A stretch of DNA of 22,833 nucleotides, taken from NCBI GenBank assembly GCA_003562535.1, contig PWUP01000019.1, forward strand, positions 1 to 22,833. The letters run 5' to 3'. The position numbers and the translations under genes were made by a program. The notes under the pieces were generated by a model. It was not told the DNA's origin and searched no databases. It was given only the letters and a program-made list of their open reading frames with translations. The first letter of the stretch is position 1; each line of letters begins with the position of its first letter. This DNA is from Gammaproteobacteria bacterium. GTDB lineage: Bacteria; Pseudomonadota; Gammaproteobacteria; Competibacterales; Competibacteraceae. Of this stretch, positions 1 to 6,514 are shown piece by piece.

Positions 1-1
1 G

Positions 2-1003
2 CCACGACCCCTGCGTGAATTGCCGATTCGGCCCGAACGCATGGTGCATTTCTTCCCGCCGCATATTGAAAAAATCCGTGCGCGGTTGCCGGATACCGCT
101 GCTCGGGTCGATGTGCTGTGCGGTAATTTGGAGGACGCGATTCCGCTGGATGCCAAAGAAGCCGCCCGTGAAGGCTTTATTCAAGGCATTAGCGCCCTAG
201 ACGCTCCCAATACGGCGCTCTGGGTGCGGGTTAATGCGCTGAACAGCCCGTGGATTCTCGATGATATCGAGCAGATCGTCAAAGCGGTGGGCAACAAGCT
301 GGATGTCATCATGCTGCCTAAAGTCGAAGGGCCGTGGGACATTCATTTTGCCGACCAGTACCTCGCCTTGCTGGAAGCCCGTTATCAGATCCACAAGCCG
401 ATTTTGCTGCATGCCCTGCTGGAAACCGCACAGGGCGTGAAGAATGTTGAGGAGATTGCCGGAGCCAGTCCGCGGATGCACGGCATGAGTCTAGGCCCGG
501 CGGATTTGGCCGCGTCACGGGGTATGAAAACCACCCGCGTTGGCGGTGGTCATCCGGGTTATGGCGTGCTCACTGATGCAGTTGAGGGGGAAAGCGAACG
601 GGCGTTTTATCAGCAAGATTTGTGGCATTACACGGTAGCCCGCATGGTGGATGCCTGTGTGGCTCACGGGATTCGGGCGTTTTACGGTCCCTTTGGTGAT
701 CTGAAAGACGAGGCTGCCTGTGAGGCGCAATTCCGCAACGCCTTTTTAATGGGCTGCAGCGGAGCGTGGTCGCTGGCACCCAATCAGATCGACATTGCCC
801 GGCGGGTGTTCAGCCCGGATGCCAAGGAAGTCCGCTTCGCCCTGCGCATTCTGGAAGCCATGCCCGACGGTGCCGGTGTGGCCATGATTGACGGCAAAAT
901 GCAGGACGATGCCACTTGGAAACAAGCCAAGGTGATTGTCGATTTAGCCACCCTAGTCGCCAAAAAAGATCCTGAATTGGCCGAGGCCTATGGCTTGGCC
1001 TAG
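2..1003 (+). CDS. mcl: Malyl-CoA/beta-methylmalyl-CoA/citramalyl-CoA lyase, 5' end cut by window edge
   Basis: A HpcH/HpaI (citrate lyase beta-like) family CoA-ester lyase. It would reversibly cleave L-malyl-CoA, beta-methylmalyl-CoA or citramalyl-CoA into glyoxylate or pyruvate plus acetyl- or propionyl-CoA, in the cytoplasm with Mg2+. The frame is open to the left edge, with codons reading PRPLRE before the TTG at 20, so that TTG is probably internal and the true start lies outside. Counting from it, the family residues are visible: acyl-CoA and metal-site elements NLEDAI (36-41), Arg70 in WVRVNAL, Glu135 in ALLETAQG and Asp162 in SLGPADLAAS. From memory, the sequence is far closer to the trifunctional Chloroflexus MMC lyase (RPERMVHFFPPH, CGNLEDAIP, GPWDIHFADQYLALLEA) than to proteobacterial Mcl1 of the ethylmalonyl-CoA pathway. 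mch follows after 12 nt, as expected for an operon of the 3-hydroxypropionate bi-cycle type. The family is certain; substrate range is inferred. Confidence 0.9.
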   Translation, partial: PRPLRELPIRPERMVHFFPPHIEKIRARLPDTAARVDVLCGNLEDAIPLDAKEAAREGFIQGISALDAPNTALWVRVNALNSPWILDDIEQIVKAVGNKLDVIMLPKVEGPWDIHFADQYLALLEARYQIHKPILLHALLETAQGVKNVEEIAGASPRMHGMSLGPADLAASRGMKTTRVGGGHPGYGVLTDAVEGESERAFYQQDLWHYTVARMVDACVAHGIRAFYGPFGDLKDEAACEAQFRNAFLMGCSGAWSLAPNQIDIARRVFSPDAKEVRFALRILEAMPDGAGVAMIDGKMQDDATWKQAKVIVDLATLVAKKDPELAEAYGLA

Positions 1004-1015
1004 GGGGAACGGGCA

Positions 1016-2080
1016 ATGAGTGATAAAACTAAACCCGGTCATTTCTTCGAGGATTTTTATCTCGGCCAAGAGCTGATCCACGCCACCCCACGCACCGTGA
1101 CCGAGGGCGATGTGGCCTTATACACGGCGTTGTTCGGTTCACGCTTTGCGCTGAATTCGTCAACGCCGTTTGCCCAGACTTTGGGGCTGGAACAGGCTCC
1201 TATCGACAGCCTGCTGGCCTTTCACATCGTATTCGGTAAAACCGTAGCCGATATTTCCCTGAATGCGGTAGCTAATCTCGGCTATGCCGCTGGGCGCTTT
1301 GGGGTTCCGGTGTATCCCGGCGACACCCTCAGCACCCGCTCGACGGTGATCGGCCTGCGCCAAAACCGCGACGGCAAAACCGGGGTGGTGTATGTGCGCT
1401 CCATCGGCGTCAATCAGCGCAAGGAGCCGGTGGTGGAGTATATCCGCTGGGTGATGGTGCGTAAGCAGAACTTGGAGTTACCGGCACCCGAAGTGCTTGT
1501 ACCTGAACTGCCGGAAGCGGTAGACACGGCAGAACTCAGCCTGCCCTATCGTTCCAGCGCAGAGTACAACACCGATTTAGCCGGCAGTGAGCACCTGTGG
1601 GAGGATTATACGGTGGGTGAGCGCATCGATCATGTCGATGGCATCACCATCGAAGAAGCCGAACACATGCTGGCCACCCGCCTGTATCAAAATACCGCCA
1701 AAGTCCATTTTAATCAGCATGTCGAACGTGACGGGCGGTTTGGACGGCGGATTATCTACGGCGGCCATATTATCAGTCTGGCGCGGGCGATTAGCTTTAA
1801 TGGACTGGCTAATGCCTTAAGCATTGCGGCGATCAACGGTGGGCGACATACGAGTCCGACCTTTGCCGGGGATACCCTGTATGCCTGGTCAGAAATTCTT
1901 GACCGGCAACCGTTGCCGGACACGGCGGATTTTGGGGCGTTGCGCATCCGCACGGTCGCCCTGAAAGACCGTGCCGCCCATGATTTTCCGTATAAAGACG
2001 CCGCCGGGGCTTATGATCCGGCGGTGGTGCTGGATTTTGATTATACGGTGCTGATGCCGCGTCGAAATGGACTTGGCTGA
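1016..2080 (+). CDS. mch: Mesaconyl-C1-CoA hydratase (beta-methylmalyl-CoA dehydratase)
   Basis: A 354-residue MaoC-like double hot-dog hydratase. It would interconvert beta-methylmalyl-CoA and mesaconyl-C1-CoA, the step next to the lyase encoded just upstream. The two hot-dog halves are visible as an internal repeat: FEDFYLGQELIHATPRTVTE (11-30) matches WEDYTVGERIDHVDGITIEE (195-214). The C-terminal half keeps the hydratase segment YGGHIISLARAISFNGLANA (248-267) and FAGDTLYAWSEI. Length and sequence agree, from memory, with the Chloroflexus enzyme throughout. The ATG lies 12 nt after the mcl stop, behind a GGGGGAACGGG purine run that can act as ribosome binding site, so the two genes are almost surely co-transcribed. 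The partners Mct (mesaconyl-CoA C1-C4 transferase) and Meh (mesaconyl-C4-CoA hydratase) are not in the window; they could precede mcl. Confidence 0.9.
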   Translation: MSDKTKPGHFFEDFYLGQELIHATPRTVTEGDVALYTALFGSRFALNSSTPFAQTLGLEQAPIDSLLAFHIVFGKTVADISLNAVANLGYAAGRFGVPVYPGDTLSTRSTVIGLRQNRDGKTGVVYVRSIGVNQRKEPVVEYIRWVMVRKQNLELPAPEVLVPELPEAVDTAELSLPYRSSAEYNTDLAGSEHLWEDYTVGERIDHVDGITIEEAEHMLATRLYQNTAKVHFNQHVERDGRFGRRIIYGGHIISLARAISFNGLANALSIAAINGGRHTSPTFAGDTLYAWSEILDRQPLPDTADFGALRIRTVALKDRAAHDFPYKDAAGAYDPAVVLDFDYTVLMPRRNGLG

Positions 2081-2082
2081 CC

Positions 2083-2133
2083 ACGCTACTGACTGCCCGA
2101 TCCAACGGCTGGCGGCTCGGTAGCCAGTAGCGT
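2083..2133. other. Inverted repeat between convergent mch and selO
   Basis: ACGCTACTG (2083-2091) is a perfect 9-bp inverted match of CAGTAGCGT (2125-2133). The inner sequence can extend the stem imperfectly (ACTGCCCGA against TCGGTAGC). It begins 3 nt after the mch stop and ends 14 nt before the selO stop. The place suits a bidirectional terminator, but neither side carries a clear U-tract, so a Rho-dependent end with an RNA-protecting hairpin, or a dispersed palindromic repeat, are alternatives. Confidence 0.5.
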
Positions 2134-2147
2134 ACCGCAAAGCCCGC

Positions 2148-3707
2148 TCAAGAACTGCACGACAACATGGAGCAACCGGGACGATTACGCGCCCAATCCG
2201 GGCGCTTCTCGGCAAGGCGTTCACAGCCGGGCTGTGGTTCGTAGGGACGGCGCAGTACGTCCTGCAGCTGGTGAATCAAGGTGTAATCCCCCTGCTCGGC
2301 AAGGTCAATCGCTTGCTGAGCCAGATAATTACGCAACACATAGAGGGGGTTGGTTGTGTTCATGCGCTGCTGACGATCCGCTGCAGGCACACCGTCCTGA
2401 CGCGCTCTAATAGCATAACGGCTTAGCCATTCCAACAATTCCGGCTGATATTGGCGACGCTTAGCCGCGCTGTAAAACGCCGTTTCCACAGCACCAAGAT
2501 TAGGCACATCCAGATCAACGGCAGCCAGTCCACGGAAAAACAACGTCATATCCACCTCAGCCTCGTGCAATAAGCGCTGCAATGTCCCGACCAAATCGGC
2601 ATCCTCCGAGCGCCATTCCAGAAAACCTAATTTTGCCGCCAGCATCTGCGCATAGCCGTTTTCAAAGTCTTCCACAAAACGCTCCAAACCGTTCTGCAAA
2701 GCGGATTGATCGGCCACAATGGGTCGCAGGGCATTCGCCAACTGCACCAGATTCCAGTGGGCGATGGCCGGTTGCTGACCGAAGCGATAGCGGCGCTCCA
2801 TAGCATCAGTGGTGTTGGGTGTCCAATTGAAATCAAAATTATCCACCCAACCATAAGGGCCATAATCAATGGTCAGCCCGAGAATGGATAAATTATCGGT
2901 ATTCATCACCCCGTGGACAAACCCCACCCGCTGCCACTCCACCATCAGTCGGGCGGTGCGAATGCACACCTCTTCAAACCAATCGGCACGCCGAGTTTCT
3001 GGGGTTCCGCTCAGCATGGGAAAATCACGGCGGATGGTAAAATCCACCAGCCGTTCTAATAGCTCATAGTCCTCACGAGCGGCGAAAATTTCAAAATTAC
3101 CGAAGCGAATAAACGAGGGCGACACCCGACACACCACGGCACCCGGTTCCGGGCGCGGATTGCCATCGTACAGCATATCGCGAATCACCTGATCTCCAGT
3201 GCCAATCAGGCACAACGCCCGAGTGGTGGGCACCCCAAGATGATGCATGGCTTCGCTGCACAAAAATTCCCGCAGTGAGGAACGCAACACGGCGCGACCA
3301 TCGGCAGAACGCGAATACGGGGTGCGTCCGGCACCTTTGAGTTGCAACTCCCAGCGCTGCCCGCTTGGTGTGACCACCTCACCCAGATTAATGGCGCGAC
3401 CGTCGCCCAGTTGCCCGGCCCAGACACCGAATTGATGCCCACCATAACACACGGCATAGGTCTGCATCCCATCCAACAGACGGTTGCCAGCGAAGATCTC
3501 GACAAATTCGTGCGATTGCACATCATCGTGGCTCAGCCCAAGTGCTGCCGCCATTTCAGCAGACCAAGCGATCAGCGTGGGGGCTGGGGCTGGAGTGGGG
3601 TTCACCCACGAATAACCGGCATGATGCACCGCACGCGGATGATTACCCGATTGCCGATCAGCCGGCAGTTCGCGGACAAACGCATTGTCAAATTTCAAAG
3701 CTCGCAT
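2148..3707 (-). CDS. selO: Protein adenylyltransferase SelO (YdiU family)
   Basis: A 519-residue member of the SelO/YdiU pseudokinase-fold family, which transfers AMP from ATP to Ser, Thr or Tyr of target proteins and is linked to redox stress responses. Visible family segments are YGGHQFGVWAGQLGDGRA (88-105), KGAGRTPYSRSADGRAVLRS (124-143), PGAVVCRVSPSFIRFGNFEI (188-207), the atypical catalytic loop HGVMNTDN (265-272) and the metal-binding DYGPYGWVDNFD (281-292). The C-terminus ends in SCSS: the Cys two residues from the end sits where some eukaryotic homologues have selenocysteine, so this is the Cys form and no UGA recoding is needed. It is somewhat longer than E. coli YdiU. ATG at 3707 is preceded by GAGGTGTT, a good ribosome binding site. 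It is convergent with mch and divergent from the HAD gene. Confidence 0.95.
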   Translation of the reverse strand: MRALKFDNAFVRELPADRQSGNHPRAVHHAGYSWVNPTPAPAPTLIAWSAEMAAALGLSHDDVQSHEFVEIFAGNRLLDGMQTYAVCYGGHQFGVWAGQLGDGRAINLGEVVTPSGQRWELQLKGAGRTPYSRSADGRAVLRSSLREFLCSEAMHHLGVPTTRALCLIGTGDQVIRDMLYDGNPRPEPGAVVCRVSPSFIRFGNFEIFAAREDYELLERLVDFTIRRDFPMLSGTPETRRADWFEEVCIRTARLMVEWQRVGFVHGVMNTDNLSILGLTIDYGPYGWVDNFDFNWTPNTTDAMERRYRFGQQPAIAHWNLVQLANALRPIVADQSALQNGLERFVEDFENGYAQMLAAKLGFLEWRSEDADLVGTLQRLLHEAEVDMTLFFRGLAAVDLDVPNLGAVETAFYSAAKRRQYQPELLEWLSRYAIRARQDGVPAADRQQRMNTTNPLYVLRNYLAQQAIDLAEQGDYTLIHQLQDVLRRPYEPQPGCERLAEKRPDWARNRPGCSMLSCSS

Positions 3708-3834
3708 AACACCTCAACACCGTTGTTCAGCGGTCAGAAAGCACGTTGGCGGCCACAATAGTGGATACTTAAACTTGGCGAAGCCAACATCGGCAGGTTA
3801 GAGGGCCAACTGGTTCAATAATTCGGATGCTGGC
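3708..3834. promoter_or_regulatory. Divergent intergenic region selO / HAD phosphatase
   Basis: These 127 bases must hold the promoters of both divergent genes. I see no convincing -35/-10 pair. A small perfect hairpin, TTGGC-GAA-GCCAA, lies at 3775-3787, and GTTGGC at 3745-3750 is also complementary to GCCAAC at 3783-3788, so two alternative pairings are possible. No small ORF with a ribosome binding site was found. Confidence 0.4.
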
Positions 3835-4512
3835 ATGGTACACCCCCCAATCACTCATATCATTTACGATGTAGACGGCTTATTATTAGACACCGAGGGC
3901 TTTTACACCGAAGTTACCCAAAGCATTGTTGCCCCTTATGGTAAAACCTTTGACTGGTCATACAAGCAACACATGATCGGTCGTCCTGCTCTGGATTCAG
4001 CACGCTACTTGGTCGAGGCGCTGGATTTACCCATAACGCCCCAAGAGTATTTACAGCAACGCGAGGCGCTGCTGCAAGAGCGTTTCCCTGAGGCCCAAGC
4101 CTTGCCGGGAGCGCAACGCCTTACCGAGCATTTGCACGCCCACGGCATCCCTCAAGCGGTGGCCACCAGCTCCAGCACTGCCCTGTTTCACTTAAAAACG
4201 CAACGGCATCAAGACTGGTTTAAACGCTTTGATTGCATCGTCACCGGCGATGACCCTCAAGTACAACGCGGCAAACCGGCGCCGGATATTTTCCTGCTGG
4301 CCGCACAACGCTTAGGTGCCCGCCCCCAGCAGTGTTTAGTGTTTGAAGACGCCCCTTCGGGGATGCAGGCGGCACTGGCCGCCGGGATGTCCGTTGTGGT
4401 GGTGCCCGATCCGAATATGGATCGCAGGGTATATCATGCTGCCCAGCAACTTTTAACCTCACTGGATGAGTTTCAACCCCAAGAGTGGGGTTTGCCTGAG
4501 TTTGTAACCTGA
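3835..4512 (+). CDS. HAD-superfamily phosphatase, pseudouridine-5'-phosphatase-like
   Basis: A 225-residue HAD hydrolase of the beta-phosphoglucomutase/GS1-like subgroup, soluble, acting on a small phosphorylated metabolite. Motif I is YDVDGLLLDTE with nucleophile Asp12 and acid/base Asp14. A helical cap follows (about 22-90). Motif II is the Ser/Thr of ATSSST, motif III the Lys of QRGKPAPDIF and motif IV VFEDAPSG, which binds Mg2+. The closest remembered type is the eukaryotic GS1/HDHD1 pseudouridine-5'-phosphatase group, which shares the DGLLLDTE form, but related proteins have other substrates, so the substrate is open. The ATG at 3835 has only a weak upstream purine stretch. Its TGA stop overlaps the ATG of the CoA-transferase by one base (TGATG), which implies translational coupling, although no shared pathway is obvious. 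Confidence 0.85.
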   Translation: MVHPPITHIIYDVDGLLLDTEGFYTEVTQSIVAPYGKTFDWSYKQHMIGRPALDSARYLVEALDLPITPQEYLQQREALLQERFPEAQALPGAQRLTEHLHAHGIPQAVATSSSTALFHLKTQRHQDWFKRFDCIVTGDDPQVQRGKPAPDIFLLAAQRLGARPQQCLVFEDAPSGMQAALAAGMSVVVVPDPNMDRRVYHAAQQLLTSLDEFQPQEWGLPEFVT

Positions 4513-5678
4513 TGAACGCCCCGCTTGCCCATCTCCGCATACTCGATCTCAGCCGAATTTTAGCCGGCCCTTGGGCGACGCAGTTGCTGGCTGATCTCGG
4601 CGCTGAGGTGATCAAAATCGAACGCACTGGAACGGGGGACGATACCCGCAGTTGGGGGCCGCCCTTTATCATCAATCCCGACCCAGCACAGCATGATCCG
4701 GGTATGTCGGCTTATTTCACCTGCACCAACCGTGGCAAACACTCACTGGCGATTGACTTCACCCAGCCGCAAGGCGCGCAACGGGTGCGCGAATTAGTGG
4801 CCAACTCCGATGTGGTGGTGGAAAATTTCAAAGTCGGTGGCCTAGCCAAATACGGTTTGGATTATGAGAACTTACGGGTGATTAAACCGGATTTAGTCTA
4901 TTGTTCCATCACTGGGTTTGGCCAAACCGGCCCGTATGCGCAGCGCAGCGGGTATGATTTTCTCATTCAAGGCATGGGCGGGTTGATGAGTGTAACCGGC
5001 CAACCTGAAGGCACACCCGGGGGCGAGCCGATGAAAGTCGGGGTGGCGGTCAATGACCTCTTCACCGGACTGTACGCCACCGTCGCCATTCTGGCGGCTT
5101 TGACCCAGCGCGACCGCAGCGGTCAAGGTCAATACATCGATTTGGCCTTATTAGACGTGCAAGTCGCTACTTTGGCTAATCAAGCCGCCAATTACCTCGC
5201 CAGTGGACAGGCTCCTGGGCGTTTAGGCAATGCCCATCCGAATATTTGCCCCTATCAGGCGTTTCAAACGGCGGATGATTATCTGATTTTGGCCGTGGGC
5301 AATGATGGCCAGTTCCGGCGCTTGTGTGAGCTGGCCGGTCATGCGGCACTGGCCGATGATCCACAGTTCAGCACCAACCAGGCACGGGTCGAACACCGTG
5401 AGCAGTTGGTGCCACAATTACAGCATTGGTTCCGCCAGCAGCCTCGGGACTGGTGGTTAGAGCGCTTAGCGCAAGTCGGTGTCCCCTGCGGCCCGATCAA
5501 TACCATTGATCAGGTATTTGCCGATCCACAAGTGATTGCGCGAGGGCTACGCATAGAAACCCACCTGGCGGATGGCACTCCAGTGACGATGGTCGGCAAT
5601 CCGATTCGCTTTGCAGACACACCACTGACCGCCAGCGCCCCCCCACCGTTGCTGAATCAGCCCGTCGATGACACATAA
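4512..5678 (+). CDS. Class III (CaiB/BaiF) CoA-transferase, SUGCT-like
   Basis: A 388-residue family III CoA-transferase that moves CoA between a CoA-thioester donor and a free carboxylic acid through an aspartyl-CoA intermediate. The N-terminal Rossmann part reads ILDLSRILAGPWATQLLADL (10-29), GAEVIKIER and NRGKHSLAIDF. The conserved GFGQTGPYAQRSGYDFLIQG (135-154) follows. The catalytic Asp is probably Asp182 in AVNDLFTG. The form of the GMGGLMSVTG region recalls succinyl-CoA:dicarboxylate transferases such as SUGCT (glutarate, hydroxymethylglutarate). It does not resemble what I remember of Chloroflexus Mct or SmtB, so despite the nearby mcl-mch pair I do not call it the mesaconyl-CoA transferase. 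Translation is coupled to the HAD gene. The 3' end overlaps the convergent DUF123 gene by 22 nt. Donor and acceptor are unknown. Confidence 0.9.
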   Translation: MNAPLAHLRILDLSRILAGPWATQLLADLGAEVIKIERTGTGDDTRSWGPPFIINPDPAQHDPGMSAYFTCTNRGKHSLAIDFTQPQGAQRVRELVANSDVVVENFKVGGLAKYGLDYENLRVIKPDLVYCSITGFGQTGPYAQRSGYDFLIQGMGGLMSVTGQPEGTPGGEPMKVGVAVNDLFTGLYATVAILAALTQRDRSGQGQYIDLALLDVQVATLANQAANYLASGQAPGRLGNAHPNICPYQAFQTADDYLILAVGNDGQFRRLCELAGHAALADDPQFSTNQARVEHREQLVPQLQHWFRQQPRDWWLERLAQVGVPCGPINTIDQVFADPQVIARGLRIETHLADGTPVTMVGNPIRFADTPLTASAPPPLLNQPVDDT

Positions 5679-6040
5679 AGCAAATGGCTGCCACAACCCG
5701 CTCGGCAATCGCTGGCTCCAAAACCGGGGTGTACGACCTCACCGGCAGTGGCTTGATGCCAGCAACATTCTGCGTGCGTCGCTGTGGTGACAGCGGTAAT
5801 GTGAACGTCGGGATGGTTCAGCAGATAATCAATATGCCAGTGCAGTCGCTTGTGCGAGCGCAAATGGCGGGTAATGCGGGCGTTTAGGTGACGCCGAGCG
5901 CTGCCGGTGTAGATGTAGTGTCCAGGCGCAAACGCCCGTTCACCCCATGCACCGATCAGCACCCGGATAGGCTGGGTTATCGTAATATGCAGTTGATAAC
6001 TGCAATGGCCAGCGGCCGCCGTCCATGTTACTGTGGTCAA
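5657..6040 (-). CDS. DUF123 (GIY-YIG-like, Uri superfamily) protein
   Basis: A 127-residue protein of the DUF123 family, distantly related to GIY-YIG nucleases. The typical signature is present in order: SYQLHITI, HYIYTGSARRHLNARITRHL (41-60), KRLHWHIDYLL (64-74), an AECCW segment, and HPGFGASDCRAGCGSHLLY (104-122). The function of the stand-alone family is not established; nuclease activity is inferred from the fold. The likely start is TTG at 6040, five nt after the DUF1127 stop, with TGAGG just upstream and no ATG or GTG nearby in frame. The arrangement suggests translation by re-initiation after the DUF1127 gene. The C-terminal codons overlap the convergent CoA-transferase gene. Confidence 0.82.
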   Translation of the reverse strand: MTTVTWTAAAGHCSYQLHITITQPIRVLIGAWGERAFAPGHYIYTGSARRHLNARITRHLRSHKRLHWHIDYLLNHPDVHITAVTTATHAECCWHQATAGEVVHPGFGASDCRAGCGSHLLYVSSTG

Positions 6041-6045
6041 CAGCC

Positions 6046-6261
6046 TCAGCCACGGTTTAAGGCCATCGTCTGCACAGGCGCCTGGGGCTGCGGACGGCGG
6101 GCTTCAGGTTGATTCGCCTGCAAGCCGTTAACCACGGCCTCGATGTCATAGCGTTCGATACCGATATCAGCCAGCAAATGGTCGGGCATAGCGCGTAATT
6201 GACGAATAGCCCGTCGCCGCTCATTCCAACGTTGCCAACGGTCTAATAGTTCATGAAACAT
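6046..6261 (-). CDS. DUF1127 (YjiS-like) small protein
   Basis: A 71-residue basic protein with the DUF1127 core: a helix rich in Trp and Arg (RWQRWNERRRAIRQL, about 8-22) and the signature LRAMPDHLLADIGIER (22-37). The tail is Gln/Pro-rich (about 48-64). Relatives in other bacteria have been linked to RNA binding and to phosphate or carbon metabolism, but the family has no settled role. ATG at 6261 follows a strong GAGGAG ribosome binding site. It is the middle gene of a probable unit: small membrane ORF (33 nt upstream), DUF1127, DUF123 (5 nt downstream). Confidence 0.88.
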   Translation of the reverse strand: MFHELLDRWQRWNERRRAIRQLRAMPDHLLADIGIERYDIEAVVNGLQANQPEARRPQPQAPVQTMALNRG

Positions 6262-6294
6262 GACAGTCTCCTCTATGGTAGTGATGGCGCAAAA

Positions 6295-6381
6295 TTACAG
6301 CGCCAGACTGGCGATTAGCGCTACGATCAGTGCCGCACCGATGTAGGCGATGCCGACTTGAGTGAATGGAGTATGAAACAT
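6295..6381 (-). CDS. Candidate 28-residue single-pass membrane peptide
   Basis: A small ORF, read on the minus strand, encodes MFHTPFTQVGIAYIGAALIV and ends ALIASLAL. It has a short polar start of about 8 residues and then one hydrophobic stretch of about 20 residues running to the stop, as in a tiny inner-membrane protein. An AGGTGA ribosome binding site lies 6 nt before the ATG. It is followed after 33 nt by the DUF1127 gene, whose protein also begins MFH. I know of no family for it. Ribosome binding site, composition and operon position support it; the shortness means chance cannot be excluded. Confidence 0.6.
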   Translation of the reverse strand: MFHTPFTQVGIAYIGAALIVALIASLAL

Positions 6382-6396
6382 CAGAATTCACCTGCA

Positions 6397-6416
6397 ATGG
6401 ATTAAAATGGATTAAA
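6397..6416. repeat. Tandem 10-bp direct repeat in leader of small-ORF operon
   Basis: ATGGATTAAA occurs twice in perfect tandem (6397-6406 and 6407-6416), followed by another A. It sits about 16 nt upstream of the start of the 28-residue ORF on the minus strand, in or next to its 5' leader. It could be a protein-binding site on DNA or RNA, or a replication-slippage product. Confidence 0.7.
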
Positions 6417-6473
6417 ACCGTATTGAGTAGGACAGCTATTCTATGAAAATAAATCCTTGAAATAAAAAGACAG

Positions 6474-6504
6474 TTTCTCATACAACCCATGAGCATTTAC
6501 TCAT
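6474..6504. promoter_or_regulatory. Candidate operator between DUF1127 unit and lysR
   Basis: Three alternating copies of the same pentamer lie in the divergent region: CTCAT (6477-6481), ATGAG (6489-6493) and CTCAT (6500-6504), with centres 12 and 11 bases apart, about one helical turn each. ATGAG-CATTTA-CTCAT is a perfect dyad ending 10 nt before the lysR ATG. The position suits autoregulation by the LysR protein and control of the divergent small-gene unit. It does not fit a strict T-N11-A box. Confidence 0.45.
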
Positions 6505-6514
6505 ATTATTGACT

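Noticed and set aside
2148..2160. Selenocysteine codon at the SelO C-terminus
   Set aside because: The antepenultimate residue is encoded as Cys (TGC) and the frame ends normally; no in-frame TGA recoding is needed.
4241..4675. 144-residue antisense frame across the HAD and CoA-transferase junction
   Set aside because: Both genes on the other strand are well supported, and this frame has no recognisable motif.
4512..5678. Assignment of the CoA-transferase as mesaconyl-CoA C1-C4 transferase (Mct)
   Set aside because: N-terminal and central motifs fit SUGCT-like transferases and differ from the Mct sequence I recall; proximity to mch alone is not enough.
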